From Margaritifera margaritifera (Eukaryota; Mollusca; Bivalvia; Unionida; Margaritiferidae), in assembly GCA_029931535.1 (NCBI GenBank), contig JAQPZY010001548.1:2501001-2565000 (forward strand): a stretch of DNA of 64,000 nucleotides. The letters are read 5' to 3'. The position numbers and the translations under genes are program-made. This document shows, piece after piece, positions 1-10,249 of this stretch. The notes under the pieces were generated by a model. The model saw only the letters and a program-made list of their open reading frames with translations. It had not been told where the DNA came from and did no database searches. Each line of letters starts with the position of its first letter. Within the stretch, counting starts at the first letter, position 1.

Positions 1-935
1 TCTCAACTATTGTGGGAATATCTGGACGCCCTGAATTTAGCAAAACAATAATAATATAAAAAAAAAACTAATGAAGTCTTTCTAAAAGATATACGTGTAA
101 AGACTGCTTATGAAACCTCAAATAGTGAACTTGTTCCTGTTATACGTCAGAAATTAAAATGCATGTTCATTTATTTCCATATAAGGTTTATTACGGCAAA
201 AAAGGTGTCGTTTCGGCGTAAGTTCCATGATGCTCTCAAAATTAAAACCCCTATTACTGTACTGTCCATCTCCATCTATACACAGTGGGATGCACCTGGC
301 ACGAACTCTTGGGATCATTGAAACGGATTAGCTGTGAATACAATTTCGTTGATAGCAATAAGAAAAACATAACTTATTTTATAAATTACATATCGATGGG
401 TACAATATAATCCTGTATATTCTAAATCTGAGTTCGCTTTAAACGGAATCCGTTGCATTTGATATGTTATACTAGTCACTGAAAATATGGATACTTGGTA
501 AGAATTGGAAAGTTCATTGCTTATTTAATAGGCCATACATGGATCATACTGCATTAATATGCTCTTGCACATATACTGTTCCAAATTTATACGCGATCTA
601 TATCTTTTCGATGCCATCTATACAATTGTTGCATGAATTCGAATTAAATTTGTACATTTCAACTCAATATTAATTTCAAGTCAATTTAATACAATTTGTT
701 GTAGTACGCATATCTGAATAGACGGTGCAAAATGACGATCAAAAAGAAAATGCCAACAATTTAGAACAGTGTCATCAACAAAAGTTACTGTTTATATTCA
801 TAGTAAGAAACCATGAGACACGCTGGGTGCATCTTAATCTAGCTCTACGTATTTTGAAACATTCATAGATGGTTGCTATTGGTAACAAACTAAAGGAAAT
901 AGAGGGAGGAACAAAAATGATTTCGTGATTATAAC
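1..935. other. AT-rich sequence, probably intron of the Ig-like gene
   Basis: No convincing exon, RNA gene or repeat is visible. The minus-strand Ig-like exon at 936-1247 ends in a splice donor facing this stretch, so it is probably intron. The next exon of that gene was not found here. Confidence 0.4.
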
Positions 936-1633
936 CTGCAACCGCGAGGATCTGAGAGCCGAAGACTTTCTGAATTGCAACAGGAACGACACGAAATTCT
1001 CCCGCGTCTTCTATCGATACATTGTAAAGCCAGAATGTCATTTCTGCCCGTCCTATATTCCCTGTGTAATTAATCCGACCCCTGTATCCACCGGCAATTT
1101 CCGGGGGATTTATCCTGTCCAGGAATACCATGAGCTTGTTTCTGTCGTCTTGGCTCTTCTCCACAGCGATGAAGTTGGTAGACAGAGGAGCACTTGTGAG
1201 GGAGATATTGAAGAATACGTCATCACCAGGTACGGCAAATAATGTTTCTGTAAAATATAGTTTGAAGAAAGGACTGATTGGTGTAAAAGATTGTTTATGA
1301 AGTTATGCACACATTTGACAAAATATTAACTGCTCAATTAAAATGGTCAAATTATCATCAGTGACAGAATCATTTTAGTATAATTGATATATCATTCAAA
1401 TGGTCAAATTATCATCAGTCACAGAATAATTTTAGTATAATTGATATATCATTCAAATGGTCAAATTATCATCAGTCACAGAATCATTTTAATATAATTG
1501 ATATATCATTCAAATGGTCAAATTATTATCAGTGACAGAATCATTTTAGTATAATAATACCTGTTTTTACGTTCATATGATGCCAATACAGACACACTAA
1601 GGCCGCCAAAACAGATGTTCTCAGTCCCGCCAT
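936..1633 (-). CDS. Secreted or membrane protein with a cysteine-less Ig V-like domain (5' part, two exons)
   Basis: Two exons join in phase. Exon 1 (1633-1561) starts at ATG and encodes MAGLRTSVLAALVCLYWHHM..., a basic-then-hydrophobic signal peptide, and ends at donor g|GTATT. Exon 2 (1247-936, 312 nt) follows acceptor TTTTACAG and ends at donor gcaG|GTTAT. Both introns are phase 1, the usual class of Ig-domain exons. Exon 2 encodes about 104 residues with a V-set pattern: strand-B-like VFFNISL, a GRINYTGN stretch, MTFWLYNVS, then IEDAGEF where the family normally has DxGxYxC. Both canonical disulphide cysteines are absent (N and V at the expected places). Several N-x-S/T sites suggest glycosylation. 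The gene continues past the left edge, so the C-terminal part and membrane anchoring are unknown. Cell-surface recognition or adhesion is an inference from the family. The exon structure is seen; the function is not. Confidence 0.7.
1341..1553. repeat. 57-bp tandem repeat, about 3.7 copies
   Basis: Units begin with aaatggtcaaattat at 1341, 1398, 1455 and 1512, nearly identical to each other. The array lies wholly inside intron 1 of the Ig-like gene, ending just before the exon 1 donor at 1560. Confidence 0.9.
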
Positions 1634-2190
1634 AATCCACTATTGGGGGACTCTAAAACATTCAGATCTCTGCAAGATCTCCATTCAGCGACCTTACACA
1701 TTCACTTTTGTCTGCTGAACCAGTGGGATATTATATTTATATGACATATTTATCAATAGGTGAAGAATTTTTTTTTTATAGACCATAGGCACAATGACTG
1801 GATGTCCGGTCTAGTTTCTTTCATTGTTCAATGTCCTGTTTGTTTTGTATAGTTTTGCTGGGTCCCACGGATATGGCCTTCTTTTATACAAGTAAAGGAC
1901 TGGACCTGAGATGATAACAAATGTTTGGCGATGTGAAGGAAAGGTTGTAAGGGTTGATATACAGGTCTTTGATTTATGAAATGTTATTCGGTAAAAACTG
2001 TTCCCCTGTCATGTGATTATGTGAAAAGTCATTCGATAAATATGAACAGATCTTAATTTGTACATTTTAAATGATATAAAAAAATGACAAAATAGTATAG
2101 ATGTATATAGAATGTGTCACTTGTTTCTAGTAAAATAAATTTATTTCCCCAATTTACTGCGATTTTTTATAATTCATGGTGGAGAACTAC

Positions 2191-2228
<38 letters not shown>

Positions 2229-3427
2229 TGCATTCAAATAGCATATGATGAGGAATACTAATTGGGTTTGGAAGACCAGGACAGTACATTACTAATTGGG
2301 TGTGGAAGACCAGGACAGTACATCGTGGATACCTAGTGTATATTGTTGTAACAATAATTTTTGTGTAATGTAATATTTTGTTTGAATTACCAAATAATTT
2401 GCTTCCATGTCAACCAATTTGAGAAAATAATAATTTTTGAAACATAATACTTTTCATTTATGGACCACCAACTTAAATATACAACAGAAGTATTAGTCGA
2501 GATCAGCAAAATAAAATTACAGGGTCTGAAGCGAGAGTATAGTATTATCTATGTGTCTTTTTCAACGATTCACTGATAACCCAGTTAACTAAGGTTTTAA
2601 AATTACGATCAAATTTAAGCCTTTATTAATCGAAATAGCTAAATGGAATATGCAAATAACAGACACAAGAAAAGTAGAAAATAAAATAATATACAAATAT
2701 GCCTTTAACGCTAGTATCGACAAGATTTAAAGAGACAAATAACTTAATCACAGTCTACAAAATAACGAAATGTACATCAACAAGATGGATATTTTCCACT
2801 TATCAATAATATGAAAGTGTAAATATGACCTCAAATAAAATGGACACTAAATTACGTTTGTGACATAGTACAACTCAAATTGACCGTCACATTTTTTCCC
2901 GCACCACTGAGCGCTTAAGGTCATAATCATTTTTATTTAAATTTATTTATTTAATTTTGCAGGAGGGAGGAATCATGAAAGATAACAGCATGTTTATTTG
3001 GTCAGTTTTACCCTGATACCCCCAACATCTTTATTTATCAACAGTACTTTTAAAACATCATTAAAACACAAAGCAGAGTAATATAGAGAACGGTCAGAAT
3101 AAACGTATCTGACAGATTTCTTAATAAAGGTCATCCAGTCTCTGATTGCTCAGATTCTAAGCGATCATAATTGGAGTTCTATCATCATATTATGGAAACA
3201 TCTCCTATAACGTTGAATTGAAATTAAACGCGAGAATGAACATGTCAATTTGACATATTTATTGACTTCAGTGATTATATAGGAATTAAAGAGCTTATCT
3301 CTCTCTCTCTCTCTCAGACTGATATTTACAATTAATTTTTTTTGTTTTTTACCCACACTGCCTGTTCAATATTTCAACACGTGCCATCGGAAAGAATATG
3401 TGTAGATTGGTCAGAATTAAAAACTGG
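1634..3427. other. AT-rich intergenic sequence with simple repeats
   Basis: No coding or RNA gene seen. It holds a (GA)n tract at about 2197-2225, a 34-bp direct duplication at 2256-2323 (unit starts tactaattggg) and a short (CT)n at about 3298-3316. The promoter of the Ig-like gene should lie in the first part, but no motif stands out. Confidence 0.5.
2256..2323. repeat. 34-bp tandem duplication
   Basis: Two adjacent copies (2256-2289, 2290-2323) differ by a single base (ggttt against ggtgt). Confidence 0.85.
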
Positions 3428-3431
3428 ATAC

Positions 3432-4182
3432 TGTTATGTATGATGTTTATATAATATTATAAATATTTTAGGAAATTATAAATGTTTCTTCACTTTAATA
3501 TTTGTTTAAATCTTAATGTTATCAGGAAAAACATGTTGAACTACTGTCCTTGAATTAGGTTGTTTTGATCAATATGTTTTCTCAATTTGAAGGTCAAGGT
3601 TGAATTTTGTTTACAAGTAAAATTACATTAAGATGACTCATATTCTAGAACATTCTGTCATGTGACCAATCTTTATATATACCATGTTTGGTAGACATTT
3701 TTTCAGTTTTGACATTACCATCAGTCTTGTAAAGAGCTATTACAGTTGTGAAAATTCATTCCAAATTCTAAGAGAGGAATTATTTTAAATATTCATTGGA
3801 TTATAACAGTGCTCATAAACTTTGGATTTTGGATTTTTAATTGATGATTTGGAATTTATGTGAACTTATATTCAGAGATTTTGGAATACTTCATTTTGAC
3901 ATCAGCACATCAAGATTACTAATACATCAGGACTTTGGAGACCATAAGCACATCATAGCATTCAAGGACACAGCCGTGAAATCGGAACATTCTATATTTA
4001 GGACTTGTGATTAGAACAATCATTCTTATTGGATTATTAGGATTTCAAAACACATTACTGTAAGTGACTTTTTGATTTTTCATTTTAATTATCTAGTAAT
4101 AAATTGCTTGTTGATTTTTTACTTGATTTGTTGGTTTCACTTTCTTTCTGTTACATTTTTCTTAGACCATAGAGTCGTAACA
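3432..4182 (+). repeat. 5' LTR of the Gmr1-type element
   Basis: The 751-bp LTR starts TGTTATGTA and ends GTCGTAACA. A TATA-like tttatatata lies near 3671 and could drive transcription. Its U5 end (tttcactttcttt...ccatag.gtcgtaaca) is shared with the solo LTR at 19432-20273. Confidence 0.95.
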
Positions 4183-4187
4183 GAAAT

Positions 4188-4204
4188 TGGGGGTCGTCCG
4201 GGAT
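4188..4204 (+). other. Primer binding site, tRNA-Pro-like
   Basis: TGGGGGTCGTCCGGGAT begins 5 bases after the LTR end. It resembles the complement of the 3' end of animal tRNA-Pro (the primer type used by murine leukaemia virus) with one C missing after the G run. A match to a variant tRNA of the host is possible and would need the host tRNA set. Confidence 0.65.
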
Positions 4205-4341
4205 TGAATTTCTTTAAAGCATATTAGAGATATTAAATTTATCTTTGAAATTCATATTGATTTTGTCTCTGAATTTTTTTTGTCTTTGGCAAAGATTTTT
4301 AATAGACAATTTTTTTTGTGTGAAACCAACAAGCATTTACT

Positions 4342-4776
4342 ATGGCATCTAATGTTCAGAATTTCATTTCAAAACCTACCCAGGAGGGGTTAGAGTGCAT
4401 GAGAAAGGATGAGTTGCTCGAGCTTGCCAGAAAATACAGTCTATATGAGGCAAAAGTATCATTGACAAAACAGGAAATAAAGATTATTTTAATTCAATAT
4501 TTAGTAGGAAAGGGAATTTTTGAAAATAGTGCTTTAAGTTTGAAGAGAAAGCCTGTATCTGGTTCTGACAGGAAATTAAGGGAATTAGAGTTAAAGAACC
4601 AGATGGATTTAGAATTGGCAAAGCTTCAGATTCAGAGAGAGAGAGAGAAAGAAGAGAGGCAGATACAGATGGAGAGAGAGAAAGAAGAGAGGCAGCTACA
4701 AATGCAGAAAGAAGAGAGGCAGATGGAGAGAGAAAAAGAAGAGAGGCAGATGGAGAGAGAGAGAGAAAGAAGATAG
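4342..4776 (+). CDS. Gag N-terminal region: SAP-like helical segment and coiled coil
   Basis: Encodes 144 residues. Residues about 15-55 (ECMRKDELLELARKY and following) form a short helical, SAP-like motif. Residues about 75-144 are an Arg/Glu/Gln-rich coiled coil made of repeated KEERQ-type units encoded by GA-rich DNA. The frame ends at TAG 4774-4776 just after a (GA)n run. The downstream Gag-Pol ORF lies in the next frame and begins with the same kind of coiled-coil sequence, so this is most simply the front half of one Gag cut by a change in GA-repeat length. A programmed frameshift is less likely but not excluded. Confidence 0.8.
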   Translation: MASNVQNFISKPTQEGLECMRKDELLELARKYSLYEAKVSLTKQEIKIILIQYLVGKGIFENSALSLKRKPVSGSDRKLRELELKNQMDLELAKLQIQREREKEERQIQMEREKEERQLQMQKEERQMEREKEERQMERERERR

Positions 4777-4786
4777 ACAAATACAA

Positions 4787-7700
4787 ATGCAGATGCAGAT
4801 GCAAAGAGAAGAAAGGGAAATGCAATTTAAGTTAAGAGAATTAGAACTGGCAAACAGAGCACACTCCACTCCTTTAAATACAAGTTCAGGTTTTGATGTT
4901 ACTAGATATATTAGGTTAGTACCCCCTTTTCAGGAAAAAGAAGTAGATAAATACTTTCTTCATTTCGAGAAAATAGCTGAAAACTTGAAATGGCCCAGAG
5001 AGCATGGGACTTTGTTATTACAAAGTGTACTTATTGGCAAAGCTCGTGAAGTCTACACTTCACTGTCAGTACAACAAAGCACTGATTATGATGTGGTTAA
5101 GGAGTACATCTTGAAAGCTTTTGAGTTGGTACCAGAGGCATATCGACAAAGGTTTAGGAATTGTAGAAAAGAAACTGGACAAACTCATGTCGAATTTGCA
5201 AGGGATAAAGAACAACTATTTGATAGGTGGTGCTCAGCCAAGAAAGTTGATCAAGCTTATGATAACCTCAGACAGCTCGTATTAATTGAAGAGTTCAAGA
5301 GGTGCATCCATAGTGATGTTAAAACCTATCTTGACGAGCAGAATGTGGAAACTTTGGAAAATGCTGCTCGTATGGCTGATGATTATTCCTTGACTCACAA
5401 AATTTCATTTGGTAATAAATCGTCCTCTCGGCAGTTTTCTGGTAAAAAACCATTTCAATCTCATTCGAGTACTTCCAAATTTCACAACAGCACAACTGTT
5501 AGGAATCAAACATCTGATAAGACTGATCAGAAATCCTTATCTCTTCCTACGTGCACTTATTGTAAAAAGAAAGGGCACGTTATTTCTGATTGCTTCAAGT
5601 TGAAAAATAAGCAACAGAGAAAAGACAGAGCTTTTCCAAATGCTCTTATTTCTACGAGGTCAAGGTCACGGTCTTGTATTGAAAGCAATACATTTGTTGG
5701 GTCAAACAAACCCCAGTCTGATTCTATTTTAGAGGCTTATGAACCATTCATGTCAGAAGGTTCTATATCACTTATTGGTGATTCTGCCAAACCTATCCCA
5801 ATTAAAATATTAAGGGACACTGGAGCTTCTCAGAGTCTTTTATTATCAGGTACTTTGCCTTTGTCTGAGGAGTCTTCTTCAAGTGAAAGTGTTCTTGTTC
5901 AGGGAGTTGAGTGCGGCTTTGTAAATGTTCCTCTCCATTGTGTAAATTTGGCATCAGACTTAGTTTCTGGACCTGTGACTGTTGGGGCAGTGACTTCTTT
6001 ACCCATAGAGGGTGTTCATTTATTACTAGGCAATGACCTAGCTGGAGATAAGGTTGTGGTTAATCCACTTGTAACTGACAAGCCTTGTTTGGATCAGAAA
6101 GTTGATCCTGTCGAAACTGAAATCCCTGATTTGTACCCTGCTTGTGCAGTTACTAGAGCTATGGCAAAAAGAGCTCTTGAGATTGATGTTGATCAGGATA
6201 TTATTCCTTTAGCTGACACATGTATTGGTCAGTCTTTTGATGAGGTCACTTTTTCCTCAGGTATTGATCAATCAAACGGTATTGATCACAGTGATCCTCT
6301 TTTGGCAACTCATTCTCTTTGTCCTAATCAGGATGACAAACGACAATCCCTTGTCGTTGAACAGGAGCAAGATCCCGAGATATCTTGTTTGTTTCAGAGG
6401 GCTATTAGTGAAACAGAAGCCACACAAGTTCCAGTGTGTTACTTTGTAAAAAATGGGGTCCTTATGAGGAAATGGAGACCACCTGATGTACCCGCTGGTG
6501 ACGAGTGGTCAGTGAGCTATCAAATTGTTGTTCCTAAGTCATATCGACAGGAAATTCTTAATTTAGCCCATGAAACTCCTTTGGCTGGTCATTTAGGAGT
6601 CCGTAAGACTTATCACAAGATCTTGAATCATTTTTATTGGCCGAAACTCAAAAGTGATGTTTCTAAATACTGCAGATCTTGTCACACTTGTCAAATGGTA
6701 GGAAAACCCAATCAGAAGATACCTAAGGCTCATCTGCAACCTATTCCTGCATTTGATGAACCATTTAGTAGAATAATAGTAGACTGTGTTGGTCCTTTAC
6801 CTAAAACCAAGTCAGTCAACCAATACTTGTTGACCATCATGTGTACATCTACAAGATTTCCAGAGGCAATTCCTCTGAGAAATATAAAAACTAAAACTAT
6901 TGTGAAAGCTTTGGTGAAGTTTTTTACACTTGTTGGCCTTCCCAAATCTGTCCAGTCGGATCAAGGGTCAAATTTTATGTCTGGAATTTTCCAACAAGTT
7001 ATGCATGAACTAGGCATCCAACAGTTTAAATCTTCTGCCTATCACCCTGAAAGTCAAGGTGCTTTGGAAAGATTTCATCAAACTTTGAAGAATATGATTC
7101 GATCATATTGCTTTGATACAGAAAAGGATTGGGATGAGGGTGTTCATTTGTTGTTGTTTGCTGTTAGGGAATCAGTTCAAGAGTCGTTGGGTTTTAGTCC
7201 CTTTGAACTAGTTTTTGGTCATACTGTCCGTGGACCATTGAAATTATTGAAAGAGAAACTTCTTTCAAATGAAGATTCAAAGATTAATCTTCTTGATTAT
7301 GTTTCTGATTTCAAATACAAGTTGTCAAAGGCCTGTGAAGTAGCAAGAACTAATCTTCACACTACCCAGTCAAAAATGAAATTAAGGTATGACAGAAATT
7401 CACAGGAAAGGAGTTTTAAACCTGGTGACAAAATTCTGGCTCTCTTTCCCATACCTCAAAATCCTCTTCAGGCTAAATTTTATGGTCCTTATACCGTTGA
7501 AAAGAAAGTAAATGACTTAAATTATATCATTAACACTCCTGGGAGACGGAAACAGAAACAACTTTGTCATATAAATATGTTAAAGGAATATTTTGACAGA
7601 GATAGCCCAGCTAATTATTCTGTTAATTTAGTTGTACCTGTCCCACACAGTGAAGATATCAACGATGGAATACGATCAGACTATAGTGACTCTGGTATAA

Positions 7701-9127
7701 CCAATCTTCGGAATTCAGAAATATTGAACAACCTAGACCAGAAACTTTCACATCTACAACAACAGGAAAGAAATGAACTAAAACAGCTATTACATGACTA
7801 TGAGCACTTGTTTCCTGATGTTCCAACACGAACAAGTAAAATTTATCATGACGTTGACATTGTAGATTCTGCGCCTGTGAAACAGCATCTTTATAGGATG
7901 AATCCTCTCAAACAGAACTATCTGAAGAAAGAAATTCAGTATTTACTGGAGAATGATTTCATAGAACCAAGTAAAAGTAACTGGAGTTCACCATGTATTC
8001 TTGTTCCCAAGCCAGATAATACATTCCGTATGTGTACTGACTATAGAAAAGTCAACAGTGTCACCAAAACTGATTCATTTCCAATCCCAAGAATGGACGA
8101 TTGCATTGATAAAATTGGAAATGCGGAATATGTCACCAAGTTTAACCTTTTAAAAGGATTCTGGCAAATTCCACTGACGGAAAGGGCAAAAGAAATTTCA
8201 GCATTTGCAACTCCAGATGGACTTTATCAATATAAAGTCATGCCGTTTGGAATGAAAAATTCGCCTGCAACGTTTCAACGTCTGATGAACATGATAACAT
8301 TTGGTCTTGATAATTGTGACGCTTATATCGATGACGTCATTATCTACAACAACACCTGGGAAGATCATTTGGAAACCATTCGAAAATTCTTTGATCGACT
8401 CAGCGATGCGAATCTGACAATTAATTTGAGCAAAAGTGAGTTTTGCCATGCTTGTGTCACATTTTTGGGACATATTGTGGGACAAGGTCAAGTTAAACCT
8501 ATAGAAGCTAAGGTCAAAGCTATCTCTGAATTTCAAGTTCCAATTTGTAAAAAGCAACTGATGCGATTTCTAGGTATGGCTGGATATTATCGGAAATTTT
8601 GTTCCAATTTTTCCAAAATTGCTGAACCTTTGACAAGTTTATTGAGTAAGAAAACCAAATTTCATTGGTCTGACAAGTGTCAGGAATCTATTGACAAGTT
8701 AAAGGCCATGCTTAAGAATGCACCAGTTCTTTCTGCACCAAATTTTAGTCAATCATTTAAATTATCTGTTGATGCAAGTGATGTAGGGGTTGGTGGAGTA
8801 TTGATTCAGGAAGACAAAAGTGGTGTGGATCACCCTGTGTGTTATTTTTCTAAAAAACTAAACAAGCACCAGAAAAATTATTCCACAATTGAGAAGGAAT
8901 GTTTGGCTTTGATATTGGCTTTACAGCATTTTGAAGTGTATGTTACCTCAGCTCTTTCTCCAATTATTGTGTACAATGATCACAATCCCCTTACTTTCAT
9001 CAACAAAATGAAAGATAAAAATCGGAGATTGTTGAGATGGAGTTTGATATTGCAGGAATATAACATTGACATCAAACACATCAGGGGAAAAGACAATGTG
9101 ATTGCAGATGCACTCTCACGTGCCTAG
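4787..9127 (+). CDS. Gag-Pol polyprotein (capsid, zinc knuckle, protease, integrase, RT, RNase H)
   Basis: 1446 residues in one open frame; the first Met is only the first in-frame ATG after the gag break. Order: coiled-coil end; SCAN-like capsid region (about 30-205, including EAYRQRFRNCRKETG and LVLIEEFKRCI); CCHC knuckle CTYCKKKGHVISDC (about 257-270); protease with DTG at 344-346; H2C2 zinc finger (about 595-640); integrase core D666, D725, E761 (D-58-D-35-E); a GPY/F-type module; reverse transcriptase with YIDD at 1180-1183 and MPFGMKNSPATFQ; RNase H with D1329, IEKEC and a terminal DALSR. In RT motif A, FDLLKG of most relatives reads FNLLKG (residue 1120), so a metal-binding Asp is lost. 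It copies and inserts the element via virus-like particles; RT activity of this copy is doubtful. Confidence 0.93.
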   Translation: MQMQMQREEREMQFKLRELELANRAHSTPLNTSSGFDVTRYIRLVPPFQEKEVDKYFLHFEKIAENLKWPREHGTLLLQSVLIGKAREVYTSLSVQQSTDYDVVKEYILKAFELVPEAYRQRFRNCRKETGQTHVEFARDKEQLFDRWCSAKKVDQAYDNLRQLVLIEEFKRCIHSDVKTYLDEQNVETLENAARMADDYSLTHKISFGNKSSSRQFSGKKPFQSHSSTSKFHNSTTVRNQTSDKTDQKSLSLPTCTYCKKKGHVISDCFKLKNKQQRKDRAFPNALISTRSRSRSCIESNTFVGSNKPQSDSILEAYEPFMSEGSISLIGDSAKPIPIKILRDTGASQSLLLSGTLPLSEESSSSESVLVQGVECGFVNVPLHCVNLASDLVSGPVTVGAVTSLPIEGVHLLLGNDLAGDKVVVNPLVTDKPCLDQKVDPVETEIPDLYPACAVTRAMAKRALEIDVDQDIIPLADTCIGQSFDEVTFSSGIDQSNGIDHSDPLLATHSLCPNQDDKRQSLVVEQEQDPEISCLFQRAISETEATQVPVCYFVKNGVLMRKWRPPDVPAGDEWSVSYQIVVPKSYRQEILNLAHETPLAGHLGVRKTYHKILNHFYWPKLKSDVSKYCRSCHTCQMVGKPNQKIPKAHLQPIPAFDEPFSRIIVDCVGPLPKTKSVNQYLLTIMCTSTRFPEAIPLRNIKTKTIVKALVKFFTLVGLPKSVQSDQGSNFMSGIFQQVMHELGIQQFKSSAYHPESQGALERFHQTLKNMIRSYCFDTEKDWDEGVHLLLFAVRESVQESLGFSPFELVFGHTVRGPLKLLKEKLLSNEDSKINLLDYVSDFKYKLSKACEVARTNLHTTQSKMKLRYDRNSQERSFKPGDKILALFPIPQNPLQAKFYGPYTVEKKVNDLNYIINTPGRRKQKQLCHINMLKEYFDRDSPANYSVNLVVPVPHSEDINDGIRSDYSDSGITNLRNSEILNNLDQKLSHLQQQERNELKQLLHDYEHLFPDVPTRTSKIYHDVDIVDSAPVKQHLYRMNPLKQNYLKKEIQYLLENDFIEPSKSNWSSPCILVPKPDNTFRMCTDYRKVNSVTKTDSFPIPRMDDCIDKIGNAEYVTKFNLLKGFWQIPLTERAKEISAFATPDGLYQYKVMPFGMKNSPATFQRLMNMITFGLDNCDAYIDDVIIYNNTWEDHLETIRKFFDRLSDANLTINLSKSEFCHACVTFLGHIVGQGQVKPIEAKVKAISEFQVPICKKQLMRFLGMAGYYRKFCSNFSKIAEPLTSLLSKKTKFHWSDKCQESIDKLKAMLKNAPVLSAPNFSQSFKLSVDASDVGVGGVLIQEDKSGVDHPVCYFSKKLNKHQKNYSTIEKECLALILALQHFEVYVTSALSPIIVYNDHNPLTFINKMKDKNRRLLRWSLILQEYNIDIKHIRGKDNVIADALSRA

Positions 9128-9254
9128 AAATGTAATATTGCTTGATGTAATTAAGTCCAATATCATAAAACATGTTCTTATGTAATTTTGGTTATTATAG
9201 TATTAGATGTATATTCAAAAGAAAGCTTTATTACATAAATCTTTCTTTTTCTTT

Positions 9255-9265
9255 ATGAGGGGAGG
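9255..9265 (+). other. Polypurine tract
   Basis: A purine run ending GAGGGGAGG abuts the 3' LTR start at 9266. This is the expected plus-strand primer position for reverse transcription. Confidence 0.8.
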
Positions 9266-10017
9266 TGTTATGTATGATGTTTATATAATATTATAAATAT
9301 TTTAGGAAATTATAAATGTTTCTTCACTTTAATATTTGTTTAAATCTTAATGTTATCAGGAAAAACATGTTTAACTAGTGTCCTTGAATTAGGTTGTTTT
9401 GATCAATATGTTTTCTCAATTTGAAGGTTAAGGTTGAATTTTGTTTACAAGTAAAATTACATTAAGATGACTCATATTCTAGAACATTCTGTCATGTGAC
9501 CAATCTTTATATATACCATGTTTGGTAGACATTTTTTCAGTTTTGACATTACCATCAGTCTTGTAAAGAGCTATTACAGTTGTGAAAATTCATTCCAAAT
9601 TCTAAGAGAGGAATTATTTTAAATATTCATTGGATTATAACAGTGCTCATAAACTTTGGATTTTGGATTTTTAATTGATGATTTTGGAATTTATGTGAAC
9701 TTATATTCAGAGATTTTGGAATACTTCATTTTGACATCAGCACATCAAGATTACTAATACATCAGGACTTTGGAGACCATAAGCACATCATAACATTCAA
9801 GGACACAGCCGTGAAATCGGAACATTCTATATTTAGGACTTGTGATTAGAACAATCATTCTTATTGGATTATTAGGATTTCAAAACACATTACTGTAAGT
9901 GACTTTTTGATTTTTCATTTTAATTATCTAGTAATAAATTGCTTGTTGATTTTTTACTTGATTTGTTGGTTTCACTTTCTTTCTGTTACATTTTTCTTAG
10001 ACCATAGAGTCGTAACA
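9266..10017 (+). repeat. 3' LTR of the Gmr1-type element
   Basis: The 752-bp LTR differs from the 5' LTR by four substitutions and one extra T by eye. AATAAA within aataaattgcttg, about 75 bp before its end, is a likely polyadenylation signal. Confidence 0.95.
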
Positions 10018-10018
10018 A

Positions 10019-10050
<32 letters not shown>

Positions 10051-10056
10051 ATAGAA
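10018..10056. repeat. (ACT)n microsatellite next to the 3' LTR
   Basis: The 3' target-site copy ATAC runs directly into a (TAC)n tract. The 5' flank has no such tract, so the repeat either pre-existed on one side or grew from the duplicated site. Confidence 0.85.
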
Positions 10057-10248
10057 CTACTACTACTCTGAACTTGGAAAGAGTTGAATAAATTAATGTT
10101 ATGTTCTCAATTTTCCAGAGTTGTGTCTTATTTTTATGGAAAAAAAGAAAAAACAAATGACCCTTCTCCTCTATGAATACCTGATTGCTAGTTTAAATTT
10201 CAGTTTCAGTAGGCACAACTGTCCTACACCTTTTATGATGGATTTACA

Positions 10249-10249
10249 A

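Larger units (their letters stand above)
3432..10017 (+). mobile_element. Gmr1-type Ty3/gypsy LTR retrotransposon, near full length
   Basis: A 6586-bp element has matching LTRs (3432-4182 and 9266-10017) bounded by TGTTA...TAACA and flanked by the 4-bp target duplication ATAC (3428-3431 and 10018-10021). Inside are a tRNA-Pro-like primer binding site, a Gag N-terminal ORF, a long Gag-Pol ORF and a polypurine tract. The pol order is protease, integrase, reverse transcriptase, RNase H. That is the Ty1/copia-like order known in Ty3/gypsy elements only from the Gmr1 group. By eye the LTRs differ by four substitutions and one 1-bp indel, so insertion is recent. Two lesions are visible: a frame break in a GA-rich tract of gag, and Asn in place of the first RT catalytic Asp. 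No env-like ORF exists. Confidence 0.93.

Noticed and set aside
4484..4825. Minus-strand Ser/Leu-rich ORF
   Set aside because: Antisense shadow of the GA-rich gag coiled-coil region.
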